In this document: positions 40,543-48,387 of the stretch, one piece after another
Layout: every line of letters begins with the position of its first letter
How positions within the stretch are numbered: position 1 is the first letter of the stretch
Assembly (NCBI GenBank): GCA_025153445.1
Contig: JANZNS010000004.1
Span: 124,001-188,000 of the forward strand
Direction: 5' to 3'
Length of the DNA stretch: 64,000 nucleotides
Origin: Marinobacter sp. BGYM27
Lineage (GTDB): Bacteria > Pseudomonadota > Gammaproteobacteria > Pseudomonadales > Oleiphilaceae
Position numbers and translations under genes: made by a program
Notes under the pieces: model-generated
What the model was told of the DNA's origin: nothing
What the model saw: the letters and a program-made list of their open reading frames with translations, nothing else
Databases searched by the model: none

Positions 40543-41724
40543 ATGCTCACAAACGACACCATTGCCACAGTCAAAGCAACAGTTCCTGCCCTCAGGGCAC
40601 ACGGCGAAGCCATCACCACGCATTTTTACCAGATCATGTTCCGGGACTACCCGGAGGTGAAAGCCTACTTTAACCAGGCGCATCAGGCACAGAGCACCCA
40701 GCCACGTGCCCTGGCCAACAGCGTGCTGGCCTATGCCGAAAATATCGACCGGCTGGAAGCGTTGAGCGAGGCCCTCCCGCGTATTATTCAGAAGCACGTG
40801 GCGCTGGATATTCGTCCGGAACACTACCCCATTGTGGGTGAATGCCTGCTCAAGGCGATTCGGGAAATTCTCGGTGAGGCCGCAACAGATGCCGTCATGA
40901 ATGCCTGGGCAGAGGCCTACGGGCACCTCGCGGGGATTCTGACGCAGGCAGAAGAATCCATATACGCCGAGCGTGAATCCCGGCCAGGTGGATGGCGGGG
41001 GCCTCGGCGCTTCCGGGTCACGCGCAAGACACCTGAGAGCGAGGTAATTACATCTTTCTATCTGGAACCTGTAGACGGTGAAGCCATCATGGCATTCGAG
41101 GCGGGCCAATACATCACGATACTGCTGGAAGTGGACAATCAGCCCCTGCGCCGCACCTATTCGCTGTCCAGTGCTTCAGGCAACAACCACTATCGCATCA
41201 GCGTCAAACGTGAAGCCAACGGGGTGGCATCAAATTTTTTGCATGATCAAGTTGAAGTGGGTACTGAAGTGGATCTGTTGCCACCATCCGGCGAGTTCAC
41301 GTTGACCGAAAGCACTCGTCCGCTGGTACTGCTGACAGCAGGCGTTGGCATCACACCCGCCGTGAGCATGCTGGAAACCATCGCCGATACCGGCCGCAAG
41401 GTTCACTTTATCCACTGTGCGCTCAACAGCCGTGTTCACGCTTTCCGCGATCACGTCGATACCATTGCGGATCAGCACAAGAATGTTGAACCCCACTACA
41501 TCTACAGCCATCCACTAAACGACGACCGCGCGCACGGCGAGGGCTTTATCGACGCCGAAACAGTCGGTCAGCTCCTGCCGGATGACCGCGACGTGGATCT
41601 CTACTTTCTGGGACCCAAGCCGTTTATGCAACTGGCCTGGTCGATCGCCAGCGATCTCCGGATACCTGAGCGGCAAATCCGGTATGAGTTTTTCGGGCCG
41701 CTTGAAGATCTAAAAGTCGGATAA
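40543..41724 (+). CDS. hmp: Flavohemoprotein, nitric oxide dioxygenase
   Basis: Hmp oxidises nitric oxide to nitrate using O2 and NAD(P)H. The 393-residue protein has an N-terminal globin domain (1-137) with Tyr29, Gln53 and proximal His85. An FAD domain (about 155-260; RRTYSLSS and KREANGVASNFLH) and an NAD domain (TAGVGITPAVSML, YFLGPKPFMQ) follow. I use the ATG at 40543, which has GGAGAG upstream. An earlier in-frame ATG at 40519 lies inside the operator and is not a likely start. It is the first of three genes of a nitric-oxide cluster. Confidence 0.96.
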   Translation: MLTNDTIATVKATVPALRAHGEAITTHFYQIMFRDYPEVKAYFNQAHQAQSTQPRALANSVLAYAENIDRLEALSEALPRIIQKHVALDIRPEHYPIVGECLLKAIREILGEAATDAVMNAWAEAYGHLAGILTQAEESIYAERESRPGGWRGPRRFRVTRKTPESEVITSFYLEPVDGEAIMAFEAGQYITILLEVDNQPLRRTYSLSSASGNNHYRISVKREANGVASNFLHDQVEVGTEVDLLPPSGEFTLTESTRPLVLLTAGVGITPAVSMLETIADTGRKVHFIHCALNSRVHAFRDHVDTIADQHKNVEPHYIYSHPLNDDRAHGEGFIDAETVGQLLPDDRDVDLYFLGPKPFMQLAWSIASDLRIPERQIRYEFFGPLEDLKVG

Positions 41725-41757
41725 CAAACCTTCGACACTATGGAAGCAGAGCTTTTA

Positions 41758-41796
41758 CAGACAGGCTGACCCCTTACCCGATGGTCAGTCTGTCTG
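41758..41796 (+). terminator. Hairpin after hmp
   Basis: A 14-bp stem (41758-41771 with 41783-41796, one G-T pair, first arm CAGACAGGCTGACC) surrounds an 11-nt loop 34 bp past the hmp stop. No T run follows, so it may be a weak terminator or an RNA 3' end stabiliser. Confidence 0.5.
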
Positions 41797-41866
41797 ACAC
41801 CAGAATCCCGGAATATGCAACACACCACGGGCCCTCAAAAAGAATTAAAAATTTACACACGGTGAC

Positions 41867-41895
41867 TTGAACAGCTTGAACACCCGGCATACTAT
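41867..41895 (+). promoter_or_regulatory. Promoter of the NsrR-linked small membrane protein gene
   Basis: The -35 box is TTGAAC and the -10 box is TACTAT, with 17 bp between. The NsrR-type operator begins at the base after the -10 box, so a bound repressor would cover the transcription start. Confidence 0.55.
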
Positions 41896-41920
41896 AAACA
41901 TGTAAATTAAATGAATGTTT
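41896..41920 (+). promoter_or_regulatory. Second NsrR-type operator
   Basis: The 25-bp box has the same AAACAT-N13-ATGTTT form as the one at hmp. Its centre reads GTAAATTAAATGA. The ribosome-binding site AAGAGG of the following gene begins at the next base. Confidence 0.7.
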
Positions 41921-41932
41921 AAGAGGTGCATC

Positions 41933-42148
41933 ATGGAAAAAATGCTCGGCGCATCCAACACAACCCTCCTTGTAGCTATTCTGGCTCTGATCGCGGCTAC
42001 TCTGATTTCTTATCCGTTTGCGGATCAGTTCACCATGCCTCAGCAAATCGGCGCCCATCTCGGCATCCTGTTTTTCGCCATTATGGTGAAGCTCTCTTAT
42101 ATTGCCCGGCTGGTTTGCCTGAAAGCATTGGGCCGGCCTGTTCACTAA
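41933..42148 (+). CDS. Small membrane protein, probable NsrR regulon member of unknown function
   Basis: The 71-residue protein has two predicted transmembrane helices, at about 10-29 (TTLLVAILALIAATLISYP) and 38-60 (IGAHLGILFFAIMVKLSYIA). A short loop DQFTMPQQ joins them, and a basic tail follows. The second helix carries a histidine near its start and a cysteine near its end. I do not recognise the family. The start at 41933 has AAGAGG 6 bp upstream; the in-frame ATG at 41915 falls in the operator. It lies between hmp and nsrR and carries the same type of operator as hmp, so a part in the response to nitric oxide is a reasonable inference. Confidence 0.8.
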   Translation: MEKMLGASNTTLLVAILALIAATLISYPFADQFTMPQQIGAHLGILFFAIMVKLSYIARLVCLKALGRPVH

Positions 42149-42242
42149 GAGGTCGCTGATTGCGATATGATGGCCACCCAACGGCGGATAACCAGCTGGT
42201 GGTTTTTGTCCGCGAGAGCCTTGATTCAGGAGTTGGCTATTA

Positions 42243-42680
42243 ATGCGTATCACCCGATACACCGACTATTCGTTGCGGGTACTGATCTACCTCGCAAGCC
42301 ACGGTGAGGAGCTGACGACCATCCAGCAAATTGCCGACAGCTATGACATTTCGAAGAACCACCTGATGAAAGTTGTGCACCAGCTCAACCTCAAAGGCTA
42401 TATCGAAAGTGTCCGGGGCAAAAACGGTGGCTTGAGACTGCGGCTGCCACCAGAAGAGATCAATATTGGTGTGCTGGTCCGCAAAACGGAGCAGGATATG
42501 GATCTGGTCGAATGCATGGGATCAGCCAACGAGTGCCGTATTACGCCGGTTTGCGGCTTGAAAGGCATTCTTGCCAAGGCATTGCAGAGCTTCCTTGCAA
42601 CACTGGACGAATACACCCTGGCCGACCTGGTGCCCGAGAAACATCACAGCCAGCTGCTGCGGTTGTTGCAGATTTCCTGA
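42243..42680 (+). CDS. nsrR: Nitric-oxide-sensing Rrf2 family repressor NsrR
   Basis: The 145-residue protein has a winged helix-turn-helix N-terminus (MRITRYTDYSLRVLIYLA). The cluster-binding segment contains Cys91, Cys98 and Cys104 (VECMGSANECRITPVCGLK). This cysteine pattern and the length are those of NsrR, which holds an iron-sulfur cluster that is destroyed by nitric oxide. IscR and RsrR have other spacings and contexts. It lies downstream of hmp and the small membrane protein gene, the two likely targets. Its own upstream region does not show an obvious third operator. Confidence 0.92.
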   Translation: MRITRYTDYSLRVLIYLASHGEELTTIQQIADSYDISKNHLMKVVHQLNLKGYIESVRGKNGGLRLRLPPEEINIGVLVRKTEQDMDLVECMGSANECRITPVCGLKGILAKALQSFLATLDEYTLADLVPEKHHSQLLRLLQIS

Positions 42681-42749
42681 CCGACCCACGGCCAACGTGC
42701 CCGTCATATTCGGTATCAGGCCGCCCGCCTTCCTGTTCGATATTCACCC

Positions 42750-43592
42750 TTACTTTGCCCGCACAAACACCCAGCTCGTTGCCACATCATCACAGACCAG
42801 AATGTCACCGTTAATGGCGCTGCAATTGTCGAGATTCGCCGGCAGCTTGCTGTGCAATCGCGCCTTCACCGCCAGGGTTTTCTTGTCCTGCTTGAGGTAG
42901 TGGTAGGTTGATTCCATCCGCTGCGCATAGTCCACGCCCTGAGACTGATGACGCCAGAATCCGTTATAAAACCGGGTAAAGCTCATAGTGGCGCCACCCA
43001 GACCGATCTCCAGCATTTTGACAATATAGCGATCGTAGGCAGTCGACAGATACCGGCGGACGGACGCTTCATCATTCAGGTCGCCGGTAAATGACGGCAA
43101 CCCCAGCTTGTTCTCTTCCGACAGCACGCTATCGGATAACGCCCGGTTAGGTTGATTGGATACAAGTTCAAACTGGCGGCCGGGACAGCGAATGCTGTCC
43201 CCTTGCAGAATGCATTCTCCCAACCCCGTATTGCCGAACGCAGGACTTTTTCTAGAAGGTGGTTCAGTGGCGGGCGGGGTCACCTGTGCAGGCGCCTTTG
43301 GCGCAGCGGAGGTTTCAGGCTCTGGAGCCACTTTCGGCGAAGGCACTGCAAGTCCCCAGCGCGCCGCTGGACGCTTGAGCAAGAGCGCCTGCACCTGCGG
43401 ATCGTTGCGGCGAAAATCTTCAAACGACGGCAACGCCACGTTCGCGTCTTTGGCTTTGATCTGGCAGTAGAGTTTTTCGTATTCGGTTTGCGGCTGGCAC
43501 TGAGATGCCGCCTCGCTGAGGCCACTTGTCACACATAGCAACAGCGCGACTATTCTCAGATAGCCGGGAACAACGACTAAAGCGCGGATCAC
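42750..43592 (-). CDS. Hypothetical exported protein
   Basis: The 280-residue protein starts at a GTG with AAGGT about 10 bp upstream. It has a signal peptide (cleaved near SEAASQC). A Cys pair follows early (QCQPQTEYEKLYCQIKAK), then a Pro/Ala/Thr-rich linker (about 80-115), and then a globular part with further paired cysteines (GECILQGDSIRCPG; NCSAINGDILVC). The pattern of one Cys pair per segment suggests disulfides in the periplasm. I do not recognise a family. It faces nsrR and diverges from the patatin gene. Confidence 0.75.
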   Translation of the reverse strand: MIRALVVVPGYLRIVALLLCVTSGLSEAASQCQPQTEYEKLYCQIKAKDANVALPSFEDFRRNDPQVQALLLKRPAARWGLAVPSPKVAPEPETSAAPKAPAQVTPPATEPPSRKSPAFGNTGLGECILQGDSIRCPGRQFELVSNQPNRALSDSVLSEENKLGLPSFTGDLNDEASVRRYLSTAYDRYIVKMLEIGLGGATMSFTRFYNGFWRHQSQGVDYAQRMESTYHYLKQDKKTLAVKARLHSKLPANLDNCSAINGDILVCDDVATSWVFVRAK

Positions 43593-43831
43593 GATTGGAT
43601 TACCTTTTGCACAAGCGCCGGTTACGGCATTTCAACGCAGGCTACGGTGCTTTCACAAAGCGGTCAATTATCAACGGAGAGACTCTCGTACCTGCATTGA
43701 TCTGTGTTGCCGATTGCCGTAGTCAGAGAACGTGATCCCGAAAACCCTGCAGCGCTTTACCCGCTGTTGATGTTCGGGTTTGCGGCGCTGAATGTTTTAG
43801 GTTCCTCCGCATCTGGGTTATCGTAAAGACC

Positions 43832-45295
43832 ATGAAAAACCACCGTAAACGTCGCAAACAGTTGCAGTGCCAACTCGCTAACGCGAACAGCTACGAGCAA
43901 TGGTTTGATGCGGCAGAAAAGCTGGATGAGATGGATGGACTGCTGGCGTGGCGCGAGGATGGCGACACCGGCATGCTTCACAGCGACCTGATTCGTGAAC
44001 ATATCCGGCAGATGGCGCACTACCGGCAGGAGGGCGACACCGTCAACCTGCCCCGGGTATTGCAGGAAAGCCTATATCGCCATCTCGGCGAACTCTCCAA
44101 CCCCGATCTGTACGGCGTTGCACGCACCGGCACCAAGCTGCTGGTGACCGAGTTTCTGCAGGAAGTCGAACGTTCGATGCGGTTTGTCTGCGACCAACCG
44201 ATGCCCGGCGTATCCGCTGAACAGAAGTTGCAGTTGTTTCACCGGGCTGAGCGCGTGTTTGGCCGCCCGGCCCTGATGCTCAGTGGTGGTGCGGCTTTCG
44301 GCATCTATCATCTGGGCGTCACCCGCGCGCTCTGGCAGCGGGATCTGCTGCCGGATGTAGTGGCAGGCTCCAGCATGGGCGCAATCATCGCAGCCAGTAT
44401 CTGCTGCCGAAACGATACCGAACTGGCGGCATTCTTTGAGAAGCCCCACCAGGTTCACCTTGATGCCCTGCGCTGGTTACGCCTGGACCGAATGGTGCAG
44501 CAGGGCCACGCCATGGATCAGACTCAGCTGCATGAACACATTCGCAGTAATGTCGGCAGCATGAGTTTTCGCGAGGCTTATCTGCATAGTGGGCGAACCT
44601 TGAACATTTCGGTCTCGCCCACCCGCACCCGTCAGAAGCCACGACTGCTGAACGAGCTGGCATCACCAGACGTACTGATCGACTACGCAGTGCTGGCTTC
44701 CTGCGCGGTGCCGGGCATTTTTCCTTCGGTTACACTCAAGTCGCGGAACAAGAAAACCGGCGGCAACCCTGAAATACCCTATATGCCGACCGAACACTGG
44801 ATCGACGGCAGCGTGCAGGGCGATTTGCCGATGATGCGCCTTGCCCGCCTGCATAACGTCAATAAAACCATTGTCAGTCAGGCCAACCCTCATGTGCTGC
44901 CGTTTATCACCCATCACCACGAGCGCGGCCCCAAAGCCGCTCTGAAACAGGCAGCCGCATCAGTGCTGCACGCCCAGGTGGCCACCGTACTTGAACTGAC
45001 CCGCGACAGCTGGAACTCGTCGCTACTGCGCCCCTATCTCCAGCAAGCCCACGCCATGGCAACCCAGGCCTATCTCGGGGATATCAACATCCAGTTTCCC
45101 TTCAGCCCCCTGCTCTATCGCAAGGTGTTGTCGAACCCAAGCCCGGAGGACCTCGAGATGTATATCCGTCTCGGGGAACAGGCCACCTGGCCACGCATGG
45201 CGCTGATCCACGACCAGACACTGATCAGCCGGACTTTTACCGATTGCATCCGGCAGCTGACCGCACAGGTCGAAACCGGACAACTGAAAGCATGA
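43832..45295 (+). CDS. Patatin-like phospholipase with DUF3336 N-terminus
   Basis: The 487-residue protein has an N-terminal DUF3336 region (about 10-130), as in yeast and plant triacylglycerol lipases of the patatin class. A patatin domain follows: oxyanion loop LSGGAAFGIYHLGV, nucleophile Ser181 in GSSMG, and catalytic Asp325 in DGSVQ. It is likely a cytoplasmic or membrane-associated lipid acyl hydrolase. No signal peptide is seen. The next gene begins 22 bp later, so the two may form an operon. Confidence 0.9.
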   Translation: MKNHRKRRKQLQCQLANANSYEQWFDAAEKLDEMDGLLAWREDGDTGMLHSDLIREHIRQMAHYRQEGDTVNLPRVLQESLYRHLGELSNPDLYGVARTGTKLLVTEFLQEVERSMRFVCDQPMPGVSAEQKLQLFHRAERVFGRPALMLSGGAAFGIYHLGVTRALWQRDLLPDVVAGSSMGAIIAASICCRNDTELAAFFEKPHQVHLDALRWLRLDRMVQQGHAMDQTQLHEHIRSNVGSMSFREAYLHSGRTLNISVSPTRTRQKPRLLNELASPDVLIDYAVLASCAVPGIFPSVTLKSRNKKTGGNPEIPYMPTEHWIDGSVQGDLPMMRLARLHNVNKTIVSQANPHVLPFITHHHERGPKAALKQAAASVLHAQVATVLELTRDSWNSSLLRPYLQQAHAMATQAYLGDINIQFPFSPLLYRKVLSNPSPEDLEMYIRLGEQATWPRMALIHDQTLISRTFTDCIRQLTAQVETGQLKA

Positions 45296-45317
45296 CCCCT
45301 CAACTGCGAGCCGCACC

Positions 45318-46295
45318 ATGAAGTTCACCTTTCTCGGCACCTCAGCCGGCACTCCCACTACCGCCCGCAATGTCACCGCGCTGGCACTGCAGCACGGTGG
45401 ACCAAAAGGCTGGTATCTGGTGGATTGCGGTGAAGGCACACAGCATCAGCTGTTGCGTACCCGATATTCGATGCTGCAACTGCGGGCGATACTGATTACC
45501 CATGTGCATGGCGACCACACCTTTGGCCTGCCGGGCCTGCTCTCCAGTGCTTCCATGGCCGGCCGGACCGAGCCCCTGCCGTTAATCGCACCGGCGCCCG
45601 TGAGGGCCTTTGTCGAAACTGCACTGGCAGCCTGTGATTCGACGCTGAGCTATCCCATTGAGTTTATTGATGTGGAGCAGGACAGCTTTGAATGGCGTGA
45701 CGATTACCTGCAAGTTGAGCGTGTGCCCCTGTCCCATCGGGTGCCCTGCTACGGCTATGTGTTTACCGAGCGCAATCTGGAGCGCAGCCTGCTGAGCGAC
45801 AAACTGAAAGCCGACGGGATCCTGGCCGGCCCGGTCTGGGGCAAGCTTCAACAGGGTCAGGATGTGGTACTCGAGAATGGGACCGAACTGAAAAGCGACG
45901 CTTACACGGCGGTCAACCGGCAGCCCCGCCGGCTGATCGTCGCCGGTGACAACGACACACCTGAACTGCTGCGCGACGCCTGCGCGGGCGCGCAGGTCCT
46001 GATTCACGAAGCCACTTACACCCAGGCGGTCTCAGACCGGGTGGGGCCTGCGCCGCAGCACAGCTCGGCCGCTCAGGTGGCAGCGTTTGCCGAATCGGCA
46101 CAACTGCCAGCACTGATACTGACCCACTTCAGCGCCCGCTATCAATACCATCAAGGCAATACCCTGATCAGCGAAATAGCGGATGAGGCGCGTCAGTACT
46201 ACAACGGCCATCTCAATCTTGCGGATGACTTTGCCGAGTTTGAATTGCACAAAGACCTGACGTTGACACGGCCTGGTCGCAACGGCCAGCCATAA
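45318..46295 (+). CDS. Ribonuclease Z-like metallo-beta-lactamase fold hydrolase
   Basis: The 325-residue protein has the beta-lactamase-fold signature ITHVHGDHTFGLPGL and an N-terminus MKFTFLGTSAGTPT typical of ElaC/RNase Z. Later metal ligands are in VAGDNDTPELL, IHEATY and LTHFSARY. RNase Z trims tRNA 3' ends lacking CCA, but members of this family also include other phosphodiesterases. In a genome with encoded CCA (as in the tRNA above), the tRNA role is less certain. It follows the patatin gene closely. Confidence 0.88.
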   Translation: MKFTFLGTSAGTPTTARNVTALALQHGGPKGWYLVDCGEGTQHQLLRTRYSMLQLRAILITHVHGDHTFGLPGLLSSASMAGRTEPLPLIAPAPVRAFVETALAACDSTLSYPIEFIDVEQDSFEWRDDYLQVERVPLSHRVPCYGYVFTERNLERSLLSDKLKADGILAGPVWGKLQQGQDVVLENGTELKSDAYTAVNRQPRRLIVAGDNDTPELLRDACAGAQVLIHEATYTQAVSDRVGPAPQHSSAAQVAAFAESAQLPALILTHFSARYQYHQGNTLISEIADEARQYYNGHLNLADDFAEFELHKDLTLTRPGRNGQP

Positions 46296-46300
46296 CACCA

Positions 46301-46669
46301 TCACCAGTTGCCGCGCGCTATTCGCCGACGTCCCTTTACAGGCCGGTTGTAGACATAGACCCAGGCCGGGCCAAACCGCGTATTGAGCTGCTGTCGATCG
46401 TAGAGCCCCCGCTCAGGCTCCGATTGACGGTAACCCTCCAGCAAGTCCAGCCTCCTGAAGCCCGCCTGGTTTACCCGGTAAAGCTCCACGACAACACCCC
46501 GGGACGGCTCCAGTTTTGCTCCCGGATAGGATCCGAGATCATAGAGTGTCAGGCAGTCGAGTCGATCATGGCCGACAAAACGTGCGCCCCGCAGAAAACG
46601 GTGATTGCTGTAGCCCCTTTTCAGGCTGCCATAGACCGCCACCAAAAAGCGGCCGGATTCAAACATCAT
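46301..46669 (-). CDS. Gamma-glutamylcyclotransferase-like (AIG2 family) protein
   Basis: The protein of about 120 residues has the family pattern FLVAVYGSLKRGYSN at its start and a catalytic Glu in DLLEGYRQSE. A C-terminal VYVYN follows. The family releases 5-oxoproline from gamma-glutamyl amines or peptides. The start is uncertain: tandem ATG codons at 46669 and 46666, or a GTG at 46696, all without a clear ribosome-binding site. It converges with the metallo-hydrolase gene with only 5 bp between the stops. Confidence 0.8.
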   Translation of the reverse strand: MMFESGRFLVAVYGSLKRGYSNHRFLRGARFVGHDRLDCLTLYDLGSYPGAKLEPSRGVVVELYRVNQAGFRRLDLLEGYRQSEPERGLYDRQQLNTRFGPAWVYVYNRPVKGRRRIARGNW

Positions 46670-46886
46670 GCGCAGAAACCGTTGGAATAAATCCACTGAA
46701 TATCATCGCAGACCGCGTAAGCCAAACGAACAATTGTGTCAGCCACCTCGGCCCCCTACCCTGCAGCGCTATATTGCGATGCTAGACTGATAGCAACGCC
46801 AGAATAAAGAGCCACAGATTACCGTCTTCCTTTTGAATCACCATTCTCAGCCACAAAGGCGCGCGCCGCCAAGGATAGGGATAGCC

Positions 46887-48299
46887 ATGACTGCGATAAT
46901 CGATTTCCTCAACTCCATACTCTGGGGTTACGTACTGATCTACGGTCTGCTCGGGGTGGGCGTATTCTTCACCATCCGACTGCGGTTGCTGCAGATTCTT
47001 CACTTCGGCGAGATGATCCGCGCTATTCGCGGCTCCCGGGAAAGTGATGCAAACGGCATATCGCCGTTCCAGGCCCTGTGTACCAGTCTTGCTTCCCGGG
47101 TTGGTACCGGCAACCTCGCCGGTGTCGCAGTCGCTCTCTATCTGGGCGGCGCAGGCGCGATTTTCTGGATGTGGATGGTCGCGCTGGTCGGCATGGCGAC
47201 CGGTTACGCCGAAAGCACCCTGGCGCAGCTCTATAAAGTGCGCGACGGCAAAGGCCAGTACCGCGGCGGCCCGGCCGTGTACATGGCGAAAGGACTTAAA
47301 GCCCCTTGGGCCGGGGGCATTTTTGCAATCTGCCTGATTATCTCGTTTGGGCTGGTATTCAATGCCGTGCAGGCCAATTCCATTGCCGATTCCATGCAAG
47401 GTGCGTTTGGCGCGCCGAAGATCTGGGTCGGCGTCGTGGTCGCGGTATTCGCCGGGTTCGTCATCTTCGGCGGGCTGCGTTCCATTGTGCGATTTGCTGA
47501 ATATGTGGTGCCCTTTATGGCCGGCATCTATGTGCTGATCGCGCTTGGGATTATGGTCATCCACATTACCGAAGTCCCCGGCGTACTGATCAACATTGTG
47601 GAGAGCGCTTTCGGGCTCAATGAAGCGGCCGGCGGCGTTGCCGGATCGGTCACCGCTGCCATGCTGAACGGCATCAAGCGCGGCCTGTTTTCAAATGAGG
47701 CGGGCATGGGCTCGGCGCCGAATATCGCGGCCACCGCAACACCGGCGCCCCACCATCCATCATCACAGGGGCTGGTTCAGGCCTTTGGCGTGTTTGTGGA
47801 TACACTGGTGATCTGTACCGCCACCGCGGTCATGATTCTGCTTTCCGGCACGCTTGAGCCGGGCTCGGGTCTGACCGGCACCCAGCTCACCCAGGAAGCG
47901 CTGGAGTTCCACATGGGCAGCTTTGGCGCCTACTTTGTCGCGATCGCCATTCTGTTCTTTGCGTTCACCTCCATCGTCGCCAACTACAGCTACGCCGAAA
48001 ACGCACTGATCTACCTCGGCGGCGACAACACCCCAGCCCTGATGTTATTGCGTTCAGCCACATTGGGCATGGTGATCTGGGGTGCCTATGAAGCGGTTGT
48101 CACCGTATTCAACGCCGCTGATGCCTCCATGGGGCTGATGGCCACCATCAACCTGATTGCCATTGTGTTGCTATCCGGCACGGTCGTAAAACTGACCAAA
48201 GACTACCTGGAGCAACGCAAACAGGGCGTTGTGCCCACCTTCAAAGCGGCGGACTATCCGGAGTTAAAAGACAAGATAGACGCGACAATCTGGCGTTAA
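46887..48299 (+). CDS. Sodium:amino-acid symporter, AGCS family
   Basis: The 470-residue integral membrane protein matches the alanine/glycine:cation symporter family. Signature segments are SLASRVGTGNLAGVAVAL in the early membrane helices and GLFSNEAGMGSAPNIAATA later. The family takes up alanine or glycine with Na+. I use the ATG at 46887, which has AAGGATAGGG upstream; the frame is open to 46833 but adds a charged tail. A bidirectional terminator separates it from the convergent BCCT gene. The substrate is not proven. Confidence 0.92.
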   Translation: MTAIIDFLNSILWGYVLIYGLLGVGVFFTIRLRLLQILHFGEMIRAIRGSRESDANGISPFQALCTSLASRVGTGNLAGVAVALYLGGAGAIFWMWMVALVGMATGYAESTLAQLYKVRDGKGQYRGGPAVYMAKGLKAPWAGGIFAICLIISFGLVFNAVQANSIADSMQGAFGAPKIWVGVVVAVFAGFVIFGGLRSIVRFAEYVVPFMAGIYVLIALGIMVIHITEVPGVLINIVESAFGLNEAAGGVAGSVTAAMLNGIKRGLFSNEAGMGSAPNIAATATPAPHHPSSQGLVQAFGVFVDTLVICTATAVMILLSGTLEPGSGLTGTQLTQEALEFHMGSFGAYFVAIAILFFAFTSIVANYSYAENALIYLGGDNTPALMLLRSATLGMVIWGAYEAVVTVFNAADASMGLMATINLIAIVLLSGTVVKLTKDYLEQRKQGVVPTFKAADYPELKDKIDATIWR

Positions 48300-48320
48300 G
48301 ATTTCATCGCGTCGCACATA

Positions 48321-48358
48321 AAAAACCCGCGCAGCCTCAGACTTGCGCGGGTTTTTTA
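48321..48358. terminator. Bidirectional terminator between the AGCS and BCCT genes
   Basis: A 13-bp stem (AAAAACCCGCGCA with its complement, 48321-48333 and 48344-48356) surrounds a 10-nt loop, with A and T runs on the two sides. Confidence 0.92.
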
Positions 48359-48387
48359 TGCTCTGGAAGACAGTCTGCAATGACCGG

